A stretch of DNA of 64,000 nucleotides from Alloascoidea africana (taxonomy: Eukaryota > Ascomycota > Alloascoideomycetes > Alloascoideales > Alloascoideaceae). Both the position numbers and the translations under genes were made by a program. This document shows, one piece after another, positions 51,233 to 62,703 of this stretch. Below the pieces are notes generated by a model. That model was not told the DNA's origin, ran no database searches, and saw nothing but the letters and a program-made list of their open reading frames with translations. Numbering within the stretch: the stretch's first letter is position 1; each line of letters starts with the position of its first letter. Where the stretch lies: NCBI GenBank assembly GCA_030581615.1, contig JAKTTT010000014.1, forward strand, positions 62,001 through 126,000. Reading direction: 5' to 3'.

Positions 51233-51959
51233 TTAGTTAACAAGAGTAGAGGCTGTGGCAGATTCGTATTTCCAAGTTGGAGGCAAAACCTCAACAGATC
51301 TATAGTATCTTGCAAGACGGTGGATTCTGGATTCGATCAAAATAAGTCTGAATTTGGAGTCCTTGTCCTTTCTGTTCTTGTCGAGGTGCTTTCTGACGGC
51401 AACAGCCTTCTTGATAAGGTGGTACAAATCTTCTGGGATCTCGGGAGCCAAACCGTTGGACTTCAAGATTCTCAGAATCTTGTTGCCAGTGACGCTCTTG
51501 ACCTGGGAGACACCGTGGGAGTCACGGAGAACAACACCAATCTGAGATGGTGTAAGACCTTTACGAGCATACTTGATGATCTGATCCTTGACAGCCTCGG
51601 GGGTAAGCTTGAACCAGGCTGGAGCAGCACGAGAGTATGGTGTTGCGGAAGAAGAGATTCCTTTGCCCTGATGATTGAAAAAGAAAACGTTAGAAAGAAC
51701 TGCTATACAAGAATAGGACGATTTGCAAGTCTCGAGATTGAAGTTATTTGGAGAATCAAAGACTCGAAAAACTCGACCAATTCGTATCTTGAGAAGAATA
51801 AAGTCGCTAGTTTCTCTTTCAACAATTTGTCGAAATCTTTCCAACCAAAGTCGAAACTCTTTGAACCAATTTACACTTCCAGAGACTTTACCATATCTTA
51901 TCAAAAAGCAAACTTGAATCTCCAACAATCAAACATACCTTGCTGTGAAGACGACCCAT
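51233..51959 (-). CDS. RPS13: 40S ribosomal protein S13 (uS15) (2 exons)
   Basis: Small-subunit ribosomal protein. Exons 51959-51939 (MGRLHSK) and 51667-51233 give 151 aa, the usual size. The join reads [20 protein letters not shown], exactly the conserved N-terminus. Downstream motifs: [56 protein letters not shown]. The 271-nt intron, the longest here and typical of yeast ribosomal genes, has GTATGT and a TTCTAAC branch site. I looked for a snoRNA in it and found no clear C/D pair. Confidence 0.96.
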
Positions 51960-52764
51960 TTCTAAATGTTGTACTGTTAGATGTAAGTGATGGATACGAA
52001 TCTCACTGTTTGATGTTAGGGTCGTTAGAAAAGTGTCATGCTCAGAATTACTCTGTGACTCCGAATTTGGAAGGAGGAGTCACTTTTCTCGGGTGTGTGG
52101 GTGTAATTCATCACTTAGCAACGTGCAGAAAAAGATTAGGACAGGATTTTGTAATAAAATTCAAGAACAAAGCTTTGTTATAATTTCTGAACAATGAAAT
52201 CACATGTAAAATATTAGATGCTATTCCGAGTCTTGTTTTCCACAAGTCTTCAGAGCTTTCGATTTCATGTAGATCCCTCTTAGTGAGCAAAAGAGCTAAT
52301 CCAGAGTCAGAGGCCTTCCTCGGTAAGCCTGCACCGGTTTGCTTAAAGTCGAATTTAGAGCGAATTAGAGCACGTAATAGGCCCTCGATATATATTGCGG
52401 TATAACTCCAGTCTTGGCTTTAAAAGTAACCATTGGTGTTGGCTACCGTTTCCTAAAGATTCAAGTCTTGAAACAAACCAAGCGGGACACACCTCCTGAG
52501 GGTCCTTTTAACAATTATCGGCTTTATCTGTGCTTTGTGTTTGTATAGTGCTCTGGGCCTACCAGAATCCTTGTTTTGTTGGTAAGGGCTCGAAAGCTTC
52601 TTCGGTTATGTAGAGTTATGCGAGATGAGCCAAAACAAGAAGATGCCCAGCTGTGACTGAAAAAAAATGATTCACATTTTCTCTACTTAACACGTTCAAG
52701 ATCCACCACTCTCGGTGACACATATACCAGCTGCCATTCCGAAAATCAAGAACCTGTTTACTCA
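51960..52764. other. Divergent RPS13/MIS1 promoter region
   Basis: 805 bp without a gene; contains an AT-rich RPS13 promoter and, near 52380-52420, a TATATAT stretch. Nothing further recognised. Confidence 0.5.
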
Positions 52765-55700
52765 ATGTTACTGCGGCGTGCTTTAATCCACAGGAATTCG
52801 TGTGCTCTTGTGTCTAGAGCATTGTCTCCTTGTCCCTTGAGCCTCAAGATCTCTGGTGCATCCCTAAGACCGTTCCATTACTCGGCTTCTCTCCTGGATG
52901 CTGAAAGAATTGAGGGCAAGGCTATTGCAAAGTAAGTGGCCTTTTTAACCGATGAATCTCAAAAGTACTTTCTTGGGTTGGGACTAATGATCTAATATTT
53001 CGCCCTTAGATCTCTTCGGGAGAAGGCAGGTAGAGAGATCCTGGATCTCAAAAAAGAAGACCCAAGTTTCAATCCCAAGCTTGTCATTATTCAAGTTGGT
53101 GACAGGTCTGACTCTTCGGCATACGTGAAGATGAAGCTGAAAGCAGCAAAGGAGACCAATATTGATTGCCAACTGCTAAAGTTTCCTCCCTCAATTACCG
53201 AGTCCGACTTGCTTCAAGAAATTGAAACTTTAAACAATGATTCCTCAGTTCACGGCATTCTGGTGCAACTTCCAATCCCTAAAACCATTTCTGAAACCAC
53301 CGTGACAAACGCGGTGGTCAATGAAAAAGATGTTGATGGTTTTGGAAGGTTTAACGTTGGAGAGTTATCCAAGCGCGGCGGTAAACCATTTTTCATCCCC
53401 TGCACACCAAACGGTGTGATGGAGTTAATCAAAGAGGCTGGTGTTGATCCTCGCGGTAAACATGCTGTTGTTATCGGTCGTTCAGATATCGTTGGAACTC
53501 CAGTTTCGAATCTTTTGAAGAACGCCGATGCAACGGTTACGATGTGCCACAGCAAGACCCAGAACATGCCTGAACTTATCAAGCAGGCTGACATTCTGGT
53601 CGCTGCTGTTGGCGTTGCCAATTTCGTGAAAGGAGAATGGCTGAAACCTGGATGTGTTGTTATTGATGTTGGTATCAATTACGTCCCTGACAGCTCTAAA
53701 AAGTCTGGAAAGCGACTTGTTGGAGATGTAGACTACGAAAGCGCTTCTAAAGTTGCTGGTAAACTCACCCCTGTCCCTGGAGGTGTTGGACCCATGACTG
53801 TAGCTATGCTGGTCAAGAATGTCGTGGACTCGGCCAAGAGATTTCAGAAGGAAAATGAAGCCCAGCAAATAGAGGTCCTTCCCATTGAGATTCAGAGTCC
53901 TGTTCCGTCTGACATTGATATTTCAAGATCACAAACCCCGAAAAAAATAACAAAGGTCGCGACAGAATTGAATATTACGGATTCTGAACTCGAGCAATAT
54001 GGACACTACAAGGGCAAGGTCTCATTGGGCGTATATGACCGGTTAAAACATAAACAAGACGGAAACTACATTTTGGTCGCTGGTATCACACCTACTCCTT
54101 TCGGTGAAGGAAAATCTACAACGACAATGGGACTGGTTCAGGCCCTTGGTGCTCATTTGGGCAAAGTTGCGATCGCCAATGTTCGTCAGCCCAGTATGGG
54201 TCCAACTTTTGGTGTCAAAGGTGGTGCCGCTGGTGGTGGATATGCTCAGGTCATTCCTATGGATGAATTCAATCTCCATCTGACTGGAGATATTCATGCA
54301 ATCTCAGTAGCAACAAATCTTCTTGCCGCTGCTATTGATACCCGCATGTTTCATGAAAGAAGCCAGAAAGATGCTGCTCTGTACAAACGACTTGTTCCAA
54401 CGAAAAAAGGAAAAAGGGCCTTTACCCGTGCAATGCTTACAAGACTAGAGAAATTGGGCATTGGCAAGACAAATCCAGATGACTTGACCCCAGAAGAAAT
54501 CACAAAATTTGCGAGGTTGGATATTGATCCTGATACAGTAATGTGGAAACGGGTAGTTGACGTGAATGACCGCCACTTGAGACAGATAACTATTGGTGAG
54601 GCACCAACAGAGAAGGGTCATATTCGTCAAACAGGATTTGATATCACAGTGGCTAGCGAACTCATGGCTATTTTGGCCCTCTCCCAGGATTTGCATGACC
54701 TTAGACGACGTGTTGGAAGAATTGTAGTTGCCTCCAGCAAATCTGGTTTGCCAGTTACTTGCGATGATATTGGAGCTGCTGGCGCTATCACAGCTCTTTT
54801 GAAAGACACTATAAAACCAAATTTGATGCAGAGTTTAGAAGGCACGCCAGTGTTTGTACATGCTGGCCCATTCGCCAATATATCCATCGGTGCATCCTCA
54901 GTTATCGCTGATAAAATCGCTCTGAAGCTGGCTGGAACTTTTGAACATGAAAATCATGATGAAAAGGCCGGCTTTGTCGTTACTGAAGCTGGTTTCGACT
55001 TCACCATGGGAGGTGAACGATTCTTCAACATCAAGTGCAGAGCGAGTGGTTTGTCGCCAAATGCGGTGGTTATTGTAGCTACTGTTCGGGCTCTTAAACT
55101 TCATGGAGGAGCACCAGATGTCAAGCCTGGGCAACCCATTCCAGAAGTTTACCAGACTGAGAATGTTGACGTAGTGAGAAAAGGATGTTCAAATTTGGCC
55201 AAGCAAATTGGTAATGCTCGAGAATATGGCGTACCCGTTATTGTTGCTATTAACCATTTCGAAACCGATTCTCCTGCTGAGATAGAAGCAATTAAGGAAG
55301 AGGCACTAAAGGCTGGTGCGGTTGATGCTATTTTGAGTGATCATTGGGCTCGTGGAGGTGAAGGCGCCGTTGACCTTGCCAAGGGGGTTATTAAGGCAGT
55401 TCAAGAAGGAAACAAGAGCGAGAGTGTTGACTTTTTATACTCGCTTGATGGAACGCTGGAAGAAAAGCTAACAACAATTGTTAAGAAAATGTACGGTGGT
55501 GATGGTATTGAGTTGAGCGACCTGGCAAAGAAGAAGATTGAAACATTCAAGGCTCAAGGGTTCGGTCATTTGCCTGTTTGCATTGCAAAGACTCAGTATT
55601 CACTTTCTCACGATCCAGCTTTAAAAGGTGTTCCCACGAACTTCAAAGTGCCCATTAGAGACGTTCGTGCTTCCGTCGGAGCTGGCTATTTGTACGCATT

Positions 55701-55797
55701 AGCGGCCGAAATCATGACCATTCCAGGGCTGCCCACTCACTCTGGATTTATGGATGTCGAAGTTGATGATAAAGGAAACATTGAGGGTTTGTTTTAG
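52765..55797 (+). CDS. MIS1: Mitochondrial C1-tetrahydrofolate synthase (2 exons)
   Basis: Trifunctional folate enzyme: methylene-THF dehydrogenase, methenyl-THF cyclohydrolase and formyl-THF synthetase. Exons 52765-52931 and 53010-55797 give 984 aa. Exon 1 encodes a presequence (MLLRRALIHRNSCALVSRAL, then FHYSASLLDAERIEGKAIAK), so this is the mitochondrial form rather than Ade3. Dehydrogenase/cyclohydrolase domain: SSAYVKMKLKAA (Tyr/Lys site), DGFGRFNVGEL, GRSDIVGTPVSNLL, TPVPGGVGPMTVAML. Synthetase domain: TPFGEGKSTTTMGLVQALGA, RQPSMGPTFGVKGGAAGGGY. Intron: GTAAGT, GACTAAT and CCCTTAG. A CTG codon encodes Leu in MGLVQAL, evidence for the standard code. Confidence 0.96.
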
Positions 55798-56973
55798 AAG
55801 CCCTTAATGTTTTTCTGTTGCTTTCCGATATACAACTGTACCATAGGCATTGAATTGATAAATAGATATAGATTCCGCAAAAGTTTGCATTGTTAATAGT
55901 TGTGCCGATATAGATGAACCACTATATCAATAATCAAAAAAGAGAATCCTTTTCCGAATAGCTGAGTTCTATAGAAGAAACGCTGAATGTACAGCTATTA
56001 AGATAATGCTAGATATGTTTTTTTAGGAACAAGAACGACTTAATACGGTTGGCAAGTACTCCAGTTTTGAACCAGGGAAGTGATGAGTATTCAGGCTTTT
56101 ACATGTGCTGTTACACTGATCAAAGAATACCCAGGAACCTAAAATCTCTATACTTTGCGAGTAATCAGGTGTGGACCACAAAACTATTTGCTTCTATTCT
56201 AACCCTTTAACTTTCAAGCGCTTGCACCTAATGATTCATTCTCGATACCAAAAGATGTTTCAGTGATGGCAAACGAAGGAAACTGTGTGTTCCATTGGCC
56301 CAAGGGCACAGTCAAACTAAAACAACGTTAACAAAGACCTGCAGCTGAAAGGTATTCAAGAAGGTACAGATGTTTTGATAGAAGATAAGCTAATGATATG
56401 CTTCCATCTAAGAATACTCTTTCAAATTCAATCTATTTTTTAGTAATCCGAGGGCATTGGATCGTCAGAACAATGGAGATTAGTCAAGGATTCTGATAAG
56501 CAACAATATATGAGACATGCTTGATAAAATTTATGGAATAGACGAAGACTTTCAGTTCTCAGCTTCCAACAACTTCAAGAAACTCTGTACTTAAAAGTGG
56601 AAAGGTCCATTTCATTCAATCTTGTTTGCCTAACAAAATTGTCTGGGCTACTATTGAAGCACAATTTAGGAGACTCAACTAGGAGCAGAGATGAGCTGCG
56701 GCTTGGGCTATTCACCACTTGTTCCATTCAGTTTTGTGTAATTTTTTATTAGAAAGCCTCGCTTTCCAAGCAGGAGCAGATTCTTCCTTCATCAAAGAAT
56801 GGTTTCCGTATCTCGTTATAATTGATACCTAAGATGAACAAAAGCTGGAGATCAAACTATCTTGGAAAAGTGTAGTGACGCTATTACTAATGCTTACTAT
56901 AAGCAGCATCCCCCACACAATCTGATCTCCATCCTTTTTGCACAGCAACAGAACACAATTGAATAACGAGATT
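55798..56973. other. Intergenic region MIS1 to Gag-like ORF
   Basis: 1.2 kb, AT-rich. I recognise no gene, tRNA or LTR boundary here. It may hold decayed mobile-element sequence, as the next ORF is Gag-like. Confidence 0.45.
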
Positions 56974-57663
56974 ATGGTTGGAATTCCAAGTGTTCCGAAC
57001 TTCAATATAATGTCACAGGGAAAAGCAAATGTCCATACTTTTTCTCCTGATGATATTCACCGATTTCTCAACAGAGACCCTTTGAATATAAGCTTTGCAT
57101 TTGAGAACTCTTCGGATTCAAAACCGATTCTTCCAAAGCCAAATCCGTGGGATGGCCGTGTCCAAAGCTTAAATGCGTTTATTCGGAAAGCTGAGAGATA
57201 TCTCCAGAGTTTTGCCCCACGCTTAACTGCGCCAGTCGCTACGCAACTGTATCTTGATTTGTTGCCACCAATCGTGAGAGATGGGCTAGAAGATGGAGCC
57301 CTCCCTTCGGGATTTTTCAGCTCAAATTCACTCTCTACTCCCTCTGACATTTCATATCGTTTGAAAGAATTGTACAAGCCCAGTTACGAGATCTTTACAG
57401 AAACTTATGAGGAGAAGCTTTCAAAACTTACCCTCTCCGAGGATACTTCTTTTGCAGATGTAGAGGAATATGCAAAGAATCACTTTTTGCTAAGCAGGTT
57501 CTTAAAAAAATCTGATTCCTCTTATATTGAAAGTTTTATTTCTGGATTGCCAGAAAAGATGAAATTGGAGTATCAGACAATCGCCAAAAATGAATCCAAT
57601 TACTCTGCATTTGTTGTGCGGATACTCTCTATAGAGAAGGACAGGAGAAACGATCTTATTTGA
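56974..57663 (+). CDS. Lone Gag-like ORF, 229 aa (retrotransposon-derived or domesticated)
   Basis: An open frame starting MVGIPSVPNFNIMSQGK. It has the layout of an LTR-retrotransposon Gag capsid region: WDGRVQSLNAFIRKAERYLQ, a Leu-rich helical middle (QLYLDLLPPIVRDGLEDG) and SFISGLPEKMKLEYQTI, like the FxxGLP step of Ty3-type Gag. There is no zinc knuckle, no pol and no LTR that I can see beside it. The frame itself is whole. It may be a fossil that happens to be open or a captured host gene. It differs from the Gag at 60594. Confidence 0.4.
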   Translation: MVGIPSVPNFNIMSQGKANVHTFSPDDIHRFLNRDPLNISFAFENSSDSKPILPKPNPWDGRVQSLNAFIRKAERYLQSFAPRLTAPVATQLYLDLLPPIVRDGLEDGALPSGFFSSNSLSTPSDISYRLKELYKPSYEIFTETYEEKLSKLTLSEDTSFADVEEYAKNHFLLSRFLKKSDSSYIESFISGLPEKMKLEYQTIAKNESNYSAFVVRILSIEKDRRNDLI

Positions 57664-58393
57664 GTAATGAAATGGGATTGGTTACTGTTCTTTTTTTTTT
57701 GAAGTGGATGCCATTGAATTTTTTTGGCAAAGGAAGGGCTAGGGAACACTAATAAATTTAACTTGAGATGTTGGCATTATCTACAATGATCGTTGTAATC
57801 TCATTGTAGATGGATTGCAGACTCAACTTACTACTCTTAGGTATTGCTTTTGGACGAACTTAAGAAACAAAAAATACTAATGAATGCTATGTTTATAGTT
57901 CAAGTCATGAAGTGCATTCATCTATCTACATCAACCTGTTCATGTTTTTAATGAACGGCTTATATATGGATAATTGTTTATTTCCGTATTTTGAAACCGA
58001 AATCTGCCTCATGCTACTTAATGAAATTGTATTTGTTTTTGATATAATCGCGTTGAAGATCTGACGATGATGCATTAGCAGTTCACTCAAAACTTTTGTC
58101 ATTCATTATCCTCTATAGTTCATTATACTTGGCTCCTGTTACATTGGTTCATCGTTGAAATTAACTTACATTCTAGCTTAGGAACTTTCAACACAAATAG
58201 AACTCATTTTCTGCTAAACAACAAAAAATAATCTCAATCTTGAAGAAGGTTTACTACGTCTTTGAGTTGTAGTAAATTAAAGTATCATTTAAAAGGAACT
58301 GCACGTTAACAAGTTAGTGGGTTGCCAGAATAACAATGGTATCCAGATGAGTAAACTAACCAAAAATATTAATTGTTATCACAAGTTAAAAAA
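57664..58393. other. AT-rich region left of the tRNA-Pro gene
   Basis: 730 bp, AT-rich, no gene supported. Poly-A/T tracts include the Pol III terminator of the reverse-strand tRNA (about 58388-58393). Confidence 0.5.
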
Positions 58394-58485
58394 GGGCTCA
58401 ACCGGGAATTGAACCCGGGACCTCTCGCAAATTATTCTTAGAGTTAAGACCCTAAGCGAGAATTATACCACTAAACCATCGAGCC
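58394..58485 (-). tRNA. tRNA-Pro(AGG) with 20-nt intron, copy 1
   Basis: Acceptor stem GGCTCGA pairs with TTGAGCC; discriminator C. Anticodon loop TTAGGGT gives anticodon AGG, and a 20-nt intron follows the base after the anticodon. Part of the intron (CTCTAAG) can pair with CTTAGGG, as known for intron-containing tRNA precursors. T-arm GGTTCAATTCC. A T-run terminates it. Identical to the copy at 62717-62808. Confidence 0.93.
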
Positions 58486-58497
58486 ACCTCTGGCGTT

Positions 58498-58954
58498 TGT
58501 AACCACAAAAGGTTTTAAGCACCCACTGTTGTTACTTTCAGGTGGAAAAGAAGGAAGAGAGATTGAAGGTTTTTAAAGTGATAGGAGTATTTCTTATTGT
58601 CCTCTTCTCCAGGGGGAAACTGTCCTTTAATTAGTCCCTGTAAGGGTTCGGGGAGCTATACGTTCACAGCTCACACACTTTCTTTATGGCGTCTATTGCT
58701 ATGTAGTAACTAGGCTGTTTATATAGAGGAATGACTCGGCTAAAACCGGGATGCCGTGAGGCAGGGACATCCGGAACCTAACAGTCCTATGTAAACTAAG
58801 AATAACAATAATATGGAATGTTCTAAGAGACAGACATAGCTTAAGGGCAGCGCATGAGAGTAAAAGTAAACAAAATAAAATAAAAACATAGGTGGTATTA
58901 TCAATGGAATCCTCCATATGATTCCATCGGTTCGTTGCTACGGTTTCTCTTACA
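58498..58954 (-). mobile_element. Solo LTR, family C, left copy
   Basis: Ty3/gypsy-like LTR fossil. Reading on the minus strand it starts TGTAAGAGAAACC and ends GGTTACA, 12 nt before the mature tRNA. It has 5-bp flanks GCGTT and GCGAT, a likely target duplication. It is longer than the right-hand family C copy (62066-62395), apparently through an internal insertion. Confidence 0.65.
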
Positions 58955-58959
58955 GCGAT

Positions 58960-59149
58960 TGTAAGAATTGTGATTCTTATGAAGAAACGGCTCGGTATAT
59001 TCAAGAATGTGTTTAATAATGAGACTGAAGCCAAGGAGTATAAATAGAACTTTGTTTGTGTTTTTAGTTTTCTTCTTCTTAAGCTACTTAATGTTAATCT
59101 TTTGAGCCATAAACTTGAGAGTTCAGGACAGAGGTTCTGCTTTTTCACA
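58960..59149 (+). mobile_element. Solo LTR, family B, diverged left copy
   Basis: 190 bp starting TGTAAGAATT and ending TTCACA; the length equals the other family B copies (59829-60018, 61870-62060), but the middle is much diverged, so this looks the oldest of the three. Fossil. Confidence 0.5.
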
Positions 59150-59156
59150 ACCGGTT

Positions 59157-59450
59157 TATAAGAGAACTAGCTTGGGGGCAGGCTCTCTTATGATCAATGT
59201 GAGCAGGGCTGTGCACAGGACAAAGGCAAAGAGAGAGAGAGAGAGAGAGAAACTAGATGTATTCAGGGTCCGTGGATTGTTAATGATCCAAGGACGGGGA
59301 ACTAACTAGGATTTACATAGTTCTAGAACTAAGAGGGATATAATATGTACTAAGGAACCGGGCCGAGGGCAGGATCGGGTTAGGACCGATAGACCTGGAT
59401 TTAGGACTAGGGACCGGGTCTAACTAATAAGAGAAGCTATTTCTTTCACA
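59157..59450 (-). mobile_element. Solo LTR, family A, left copy
   Basis: 294 bp, inverse orientation to the copy at 62400-62703, with matching landmarks: the GGATCGGGTTAGGACC segment and the CTTCTCTTA-rich start. Flanks CGGTT and CGGCT resemble a target duplication. Contains an (AG)n run at about 59231-59250. Fossil. Confidence 0.65.
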
Positions 59451-59455
59451 CGGCT

Positions 59456-59823
59456 TGTCACAGATCGTTTCCTGATGCAAGGTGAGTACTAAGAGATGAG
59501 ACTCTAATAAGAAGAACGGTTTTTATAAAGAGAGAGAGAGACAATCCGTAAAAGGCTTCTTGTTAAATACTTCTTGATAATTTTCTGATAACTATTGATG
59601 CTTGTACTCCATCTCAGGGAGACAAGCTTCTTATATAATTCCTGAAACTAATTCTAAATCAATTACGACAATTATTGTTCCTTTGTGAACTTTAATGCAA
59701 TTGTCTTGTTCTGTAATGTGTCTCACTTCTAGGCCCAAACCAAAGTGTTAGGACTCATGTAACTTACAAAGGTAGGTAATCAGCTTTTTGATCTCTTTTG
59801 CATTTTCTTCAGCATCTCTTACA
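59456..59823. mobile_element. Probable solo LTR, family E
   Basis: 368 bp bounded by TGTCAC and CTTACA with flanks CGGCT and TGGCT. Ends and size suit an LTR; no second copy seen in the window, so the family is assigned by boundaries only. Orientation uncertain; the TGTAAGAG at the reverse-strand start favours minus. Confidence 0.45.
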
Positions 59824-59828
59824 TGGCT

Positions 59829-60018
59829 TGTAAGAATTCTGATTCTTACTCTTTGTTTGTATAGCACAAATGATCACATGTGTAAATTGAATACTGATGA
59901 TGTGTATTTAAAGTTAGTTCATGTAGTTTCTTGTTCTTTTCTACAAGTTACCTCAATATAAGTTTTACGAAGCAAACCACAACCTAAGAGTTCAGATCTA
60001 AGGCTCTGTTCTCTTACA
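59829..60018 (+). mobile_element. Solo LTR, family B
   Basis: 190 bp, starting TGTAAGAATTCTGATTCTTA and ending CTCTTACA, with TATTTAAA in the middle; clearly similar to 61870-62060. Flanked on the right by AGGT. Fossil. Confidence 0.65.
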
Positions 60019-60022
60019 AGGT

Positions 60023-61233
60023 TGTGACGATTATTGCTCTGGCGTCTCTATACTTTACCTTCTTTTACAAACTATTTCCTTTATTATCTTTATAACGTTA
60101 TACTTTATCTTTTGTTCTTCTTAACGTTATACTTCTTCTTTTCTTTTTATGTACTATATTGCAATCTTGCTATGATTACTCTTTATTGTTATTGATTATC
60201 TTTTCTTTCTTAATTGCTATCAAGCTATATTCTTTTCTTGCTAGCAATAATCTGTTATTGACACGTTTACTTTTATTCTTGATAGTGTATAATCTTTATT
60301 TATTGTTGAGGTCTATATAAGAGCGTCTTTTCGCCACTTTTTAATATAAGAATTAACAAGTTTTTCTTCTAAATCACTTCCGTGATATTTGGTAGCGATG
60401 CGCTAAAAGTTCTGGGGCTATTTTTTCTTATTATCTACTGTTGTTCTCTACTGTTAATACTACTATTTGTTACTACTATTTGTCACTACTACTGATTGTT
60501 ACTACTGATTGTTACTACTGATTGTTACTACTGATTGTTACTACTGATTATTACTATTTGTTATTTTTTTCTTTGAGCCTTATACTTTCTGCGATGTCAA
60601 CCAATCTCGATCCTTCAGAAGTTTTTACGGGGCCGTCAGAACCTGTTTCAACCCATCAAGAGGCCAAAATAAAGTTCAAAATCCCTACCCTGAAGACTTA
60701 CAAAGGGGAAAGGGACGCGGACAAATTGGACGGATGGTTGAACGGTTTAGACCTACGATTTGACCTCTCTGATATTACCACTGACAAGGAAAAGCTCAAG
60801 TACGCGGGACTATACTTGGAGGATCAAGCTCTCAAGTGGTTTAGGACTTGCAAAACCAAAGACACTTGGGACCAATTCGTCAGTGCACTTAAGGGTAACT
60901 TCTACCCTCCTCATTATCGGGAAACCCTAAGCCATACCTTCTCTAAACTCCGACAAGTGCCAAGTAAAGGAGTTAAAGAATACGCACTAGAATTCCAATT
61001 GCATACTCCTCTGAGACCCAGTCGTCTCCCATCTTGGAGAGTAGCAATTGGAATTCTAGTGCGTATTCTTTAACTCCTTTACTTGGCACTTGTCGGAGTT
61101 TAGAGAAGGTATGGCTTAGGGTTTCCCGATAATGAGGAGGGTAGAAGTTACCCTTAAGTGCACTGACGAATTGGTCCCAAGTCTTTTTAATATAAGAATT
61201 AACAAGTTTTTTTTCTAAATCACTTCCGTGATA
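60023..61233 (+). mobile_element. Ty3/gypsy-like retrotransposon remnant, family D
   Basis: Parts in order: 5' LTR 60023-60387, a TGGTAGCG primer-binding site (60390-60397, matching initiator tRNA-Met as in yeast Ty elements), the front part of a gag ORF from 60594 (landmarks KTYKGERDADKLDGWL and ALKWFRTCKTKDTWDQF), an inverted duplication within it, and a short 3' LTR piece ending at 61233. It is flanked by AGGT and AAGGT. The element is broken, with most of gag and all of pol absent; at least two rearrangements are visible. Medium age: the LTR still aligns well with the copy at 61616-61864. Confidence 0.7.
60864..61182. repeat. Inverted repeat, two 139-bp arms with 41-bp spacer
   Basis: Arms 60864-61002 and 61044-61182 are reverse complements over their whole length as far as I can compare. 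They lie inside the family D remnant. Such a hairpin could arise from template switching or from an assembly fold-over. Confidence 0.75.
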
Positions 61234-61238
61234 AAGGT

Positions 61239-61610
61239 TGTAACAAGTGTGCCCGAGTAGAGAGTTTTGGGACAACTTGTTAGGAGAAGAGAGAGAGAGA
61301 GCGAGAGAGAGAGCGAGATATAGAGATGTAGAGAAGAGAAGAGAAGATATATTGCTTGTCTGATTTCCGAAGAAGAGGAATCAGAGTCTTTATATAGTTT
61401 TCTAAATCTATGTAAATTATGTAAACGAAAGAAGTGGGAATCGACGAGTATATCGGAGATTTCCCATTTACAAGATCTAGATTCAACAGCAAGTGAGGGA
61501 ATTAATAAGATCGACAAGAAGTTTGTGATTGCATATCGTATATGCAGAAATCGAAATAAAGAAACTCAAAGAAGTTGAATTCCAGAGCTGAGGAGGTCGT
61601 ATTTGTCACA
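61239..61610. mobile_element. Probable solo LTR, family F
   Basis: 372 bp, TGTAAC to GTCACA, flanked by perfect 5-bp duplications AAGGT (61234-61238 and 61611-61615). Contains an (AG)n stretch at about 61288-61316. Orientation uncertain; no second copy in this window. Fossil. Confidence 0.6.
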
Positions 61611-61615
61611 AAGGT

Positions 61616-61864
61616 TATCACAGAAGTGATTTAGAAGAAAAACTTGTTAATCCTCTATTAAAAAGTGGCGAAAAGATATCATTATATAATCTTCAGCGAC
61701 AGATAAATATGGTATACGAGCAAATTAAAAGTAAAAGTATTGCTAACACGAAAAGAGTATAGATTGATAGCAATTGAGAAAGAAAAGCATAAAGTTGATA
61801 AGAGACTAACGAAGTAGTTAGTAAAAGAAAATAAGATAGAGACGACAGAGCAATAATCGTCACA
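61616..61864 (-). mobile_element. Solo LTR, family D, inverted copy
   Basis: Reverse-strand LTR similar to 60023-60387 (starts TGTGACGATTATTGC, ends TGTGATA), shorter than that copy. Flanked on both sides by AAGGT. Fossil. Confidence 0.65.
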
Positions 61865-61869
61865 AAGGT

Positions 61870-62060
61870 TGTAAGAATTATAATTCTTACTCTTTGTTTC
61901 GATGGCACATTTGGTCACATGTGTATAATGAATACTGTTTTGTGTATTTAAAGTTTGTTTCTATAGTTTCCTTGTTCTTTTCTACAAGTTACTTTAATAC
62001 AAGTTTTTCGAACCAAACCCACCACCTAAGAGTTCAGAGCTGAGGCTCTGTTCTCTTACA
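61870..62060 (+). mobile_element. Solo LTR, family B, right copy
   Basis: 191 bp, starts TGTAAGAATT, ends CTCTTACA, flanked on both sides by AAGGT. Similar along its length to 59829-60018. Fossil. Confidence 0.7.
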
Positions 62061-62065
62061 AAGGT

Positions 62066-62395
62066 TCTAAGGGAAACCACGGCAACGGACCAATGGAATC
62101 CTAAGGAAGATTCCATTGACAATGCCACCTATGCTTTATTTTATTTTGTCTATTTTTATTTCTATGCGCTGTTCTTAAGCTATGTTTGTCTTTTAAGAAC
62201 ATTCTATACAATTCTTATTCTTAGCTTTACATAGGACTATTTAAGAGGGCGGTTCCACCCTGGAGAAGAGGACAACAATAATAAGAATCATTATCTTTTA
62301 CTAAAAACACTTTTACCTCCTAAAAACCTTCTCCTCTTTTCCTCTTTTCCTTCGAAAGTAACAACAGTAGGACCCCAAACCCTATTGTTGTTACA
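62066..62395 (+). mobile_element. Solo LTR, family C, right copy
   Basis: 330 bp, from CTAAGGGAAACC to TTGTTACA; aligns in reverse with 58498-58954 (AATGGAATCC, TTCTTATT, GTAACAACAG blocks). Flanked by AAGGT and AGGT. Fossil. Confidence 0.68.
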
Positions 62396-62399
62396 AGGT

Positions 62400-62703
62400 T
62401 GTAAGAGAAACAGCTTCTCTTACTAGAGACCCGGTACCTAGACCTGAGTCCAGGTCTATTGGTCCTAACCCGATCCTGTCCTCGGATCGGTCCCTTAGTA
62501 CATATTATATAGTTACCCTCTTAGTCCTAGAACTATATAAACCCTAGTAGTTCCCTGTCCTTGGATCATGGAATCCACGGACCCTCAATCTACATCATAG
62601 TTTCTCTCTCGCTCTCTTCCCTCTCTCTCTGCGTGCCCTTGCCCTGTGCACTTGCCCTGCTCACGCGATCATAAGAGAACCCGCTCCCAAGCTGTTCTCT
62701 TAT
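62400..62703 (+). mobile_element. Solo LTR, family A, right copy, next to tRNA-Pro
   Basis: About 304 bp from TGTAAGAGAAACAGC to TTCTCTTATA; aligns in reverse with 59157-59450. Flanked by AGGT on each side; its end lies 12-13 nt before the mature tRNA at 62717. By stacking order it should be the youngest insertion in this array. Fossil. Confidence 0.7.

Noticed and set aside
51668-51938. SnoRNA in the RPS13 intron
   Set aside because: Searched because ribosomal introns often host them; no convincing box C/D pair or stem.
60973-61275. Reverse-strand Gag-like ORF
   Set aside because: It is the second arm of the 139-bp hairpin, not a separate gene.
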